DNA from: Sphaerisporangium corydalis
Lineage (GTDB): Bacteria > Actinomycetota > Actinomycetes > Streptosporangiales > Streptosporangiaceae
Assembly: GCF_025506355.1 (NCBI RefSeq)
Contig: NZ_JANZYP010000014.1
Coordinates: 62,001-126,000 of the forward strand
Direction: 5' to 3'
Length of the DNA stretch: 64,000 bases
Each line of letters starts with the position of its first letter. Position 1 is the first letter of the stretch. Positions 63,178 through 64,000 of this stretch are shown one piece after another. Under the pieces are notes generated by a model, which was not told where the DNA came from, searched no databases, and saw only the letters and a program-made list of their open reading frames with translations. The position numbers and the translations under genes are program-made.

Positions 63178-63690
63178 ATGAGCGGCCTCGTCAGCTTTGT
63201 CATTCCGGCCGATTTCGTGTCCTCGAGAGTCGCTTTGACCCGTGAGGAATTGGTCTGCGGATACAGAAAAGGCTGGCTCGCGCCGATGGGGCTGACGGAA
63301 CTCGCCGGAGATGTCCTCCCCGCCCTGTCCGGCCTACCGGCAGAGGAGGAGATGCCGTATCTCCTGCCCAGCGAGGTCGCGCACCAGGTGAACGCCGCTG
63401 TCGACGCCGTGGAACTTGACTGCGAAGACCCGAGGACGAACGAAGTCTGGTCGTATTTGGCACTCGCGCATCTGTACGAACGCCGTAACACTGTCTCCGG
63501 ATTTTTCCAGGTCATCGAGATGATCTGGTCGGATCACGATTACCCGGAGGAAATGTCGGGGTTCATCTATTACATGCCCCCGCCTCCAGGCGGTGAGTAC
63601 GGGGAACCGGCCATGCTCCGCCGGTTGGCGACCTATCTGTCAGATCAGGCACGACGGTACAGAACCCGAGGTGGCTTCAGGGCCGGATAG
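63178..63690 (+). CDS. DUF2247-like protein
   Basis: The 170-residue protein begins MSGLVSFVIPADFVSSRVALTREELVCGYRKGWLAP. It contains EVWSYLALAHLYERRNTVSGFFQVIEMIWSDHDYPEEMSGFIYYMPPP, matching the DUF2247 pattern (LxWLYExR, then WxDFDYPExxxxFxxYMP). DUF2247 proteins occur singly and in polymorphic-toxin immunity loci. No toxin gene is seen here. ATG 63178 has no strong ribosome binding site. Codon use is a little less GC-biased than in neighbours. Identification is from memory of the family pattern and could be wrong. Confidence 0.55.
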   Translation: MSGLVSFVIPADFVSSRVALTREELVCGYRKGWLAPMGLTELAGDVLPALSGLPAEEEMPYLLPSEVAHQVNAAVDAVELDCEDPRTNEVWSYLALAHLYERRNTVSGFFQVIEMIWSDHDYPEEMSGFIYYMPPPPGGEYGEPAMLRRLATYLSDQARRYRTRGGFRAG

Positions 63691-63784
63691 GAGCCGGAGC
63701 ACGGCCACCACCGGCCAGGCGGTCCCCTTTGACGGCTGGTAGAGGCCGTCGGACCTGTGCGCTCGTCGACGTCTGAAAAAGCGA

Positions 63785-63813
63785 TTGCGGTGTCGTTTGG
63801 GCGGGCCTAGGCT
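63785..63813 (+). promoter_or_regulatory. Promoter-like pair for a leaderless transcript
   Basis: TTGCGG (63785-63790), a 17-base spacer and TAGGCT (63808-63813) precede ATG 63822 by only eight bases, so transcription should start at or next to the start codon. Confidence 0.65.
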
Positions 63814-63821
63814 GCGCGGGC

Positions 63822-64000
63822 ATGACGACGGTGTTGTGTGTGCCTCAGTGGCAAGGGTCCGGGTTGGGTGATTCGCCGCGATTGGCGGTGGGTGCTCTTC
63901 GCAGCGCCGAGGTGCTGGTGGCGGATGCTCGCGTCACGGTGCCGGTGCTCGATACAGGGGGTAAGCCCGAGGCGGGCGTACGTGGGCTGGACGTGCTCGT
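63822..64000 (+). CDS. Arginase/agmatinase family protein, N-terminal part (3' end outside window)
   Basis: Only about 59 codons are visible. The start MTTVLCVPQWQGSGLGDSPR, followed by LAVGALRSAEVL, matches the N-terminus of actinomycete arginase-family hydrolases, in which a strand and the PQWQGSG loop open the Rossmann-like ureohydrolase fold. The metal-binding Asp/His motifs lie beyond the window, so activity and substrate cannot be judged. Translation is probably leaderless. Confidence 0.6.
   Translation, partial: MTTVLCVPQWQGSGLGDSPRLAVGALRSAEVLVADARVTVPVLDTGGKPEAGVRGLDVL

Overview
The window is a GC-rich actinobacterial chromosome segment. GTG starts, 4-base stop/start overlaps and the conserved gene orders point to the Streptosporangiales (Nonomuraea/Streptosporangium-like); this placement is inference from gene content. 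No tRNA, rRNA, CRISPR array or complete insertion sequence was seen.

Layout. (1) 1-6580: the 3' end of rsmB, then a non-conserved stretch: a duplicated hairpin-bearing repeat, an AT-richer two-gene cassette (AAA15/DUF3696-type ATPase plus PIN-like nuclease), a DUF397-like gene, and a divergent acyl-adenylate ligase/TetR pair. This stretch separates rsmB from rpe, which are neighbours in many actinobacteria. (2) 6581-8473: rpe and an NAD-dependent epimerase/reductase. (3) 8517-14592: a minus-strand peptide ABC importer in the order dppC-A-B-D-F. (4) 15125-19035: an FMN riboswitch and the riboflavin operon ribE-ribM-ribBA-ribH, then a PH-domain membrane protein. (5) 19112-21532: a secreted beta-helix carbohydrate-active protein behind two LacI-type palindromes. 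(6) 22354-26200: the sulfonate operon ssuC-B-A-D. (7) 26288-30095: a CoxD/CoxE/XdhC/MocA-like molybdoenzyme maturation set without structural genes here. (8) 30148-36055: an F420-type LLM protein, Xaa-Pro peptidase, efp, nusB, a methyltransferase, dinB with an SOS-like box, and DUF3040. (9) 36462-41220: a MoxR/DUF58/transglutaminase operon on the minus strand. (10) 41630-60425: the division and cell-wall cluster mraZ, rsmH, ftsL, pbpB, murE, murF, mraY, murD, ftsW, murG, murC, ftsQ, ftsZ, yggS, sepF, yggT, divIVA. (11) 60473-64000: a repeat-rich membrane protein with two Cys/His modules, a DUF2247-like gene, and the start of an arginase-family gene.

How it works together. The dcw genes supply the lipid II pathway (MurC-F, MraY, MurG), the septal synthase (FtsW/PBP), the Z ring and its membrane tether (FtsZ, SepF), and polar growth (DivIVA). 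MurE carries the DNPR signature of meso-diaminopimelate-adding enzymes. The cluster opens with four 10-bp-phased repeats over the mraZ promoter. The riboflavin operon combines synthesis with a RibM-type importer under one FMN riboswitch.

Most unusual features: the ATPase/PIN cassette; several in-frame tandem repeats in otherwise conserved genes (24 bp beside the ligase catalytic motif, 27 bp in the TetR tail, 24 bp duplicating the murD start, 18 and 30 bp in the post-divIVA gene); a 32-codon ORF that begins directly after the FMN aptamer; and a 24-codon ORF bridging ribBA and ribH.
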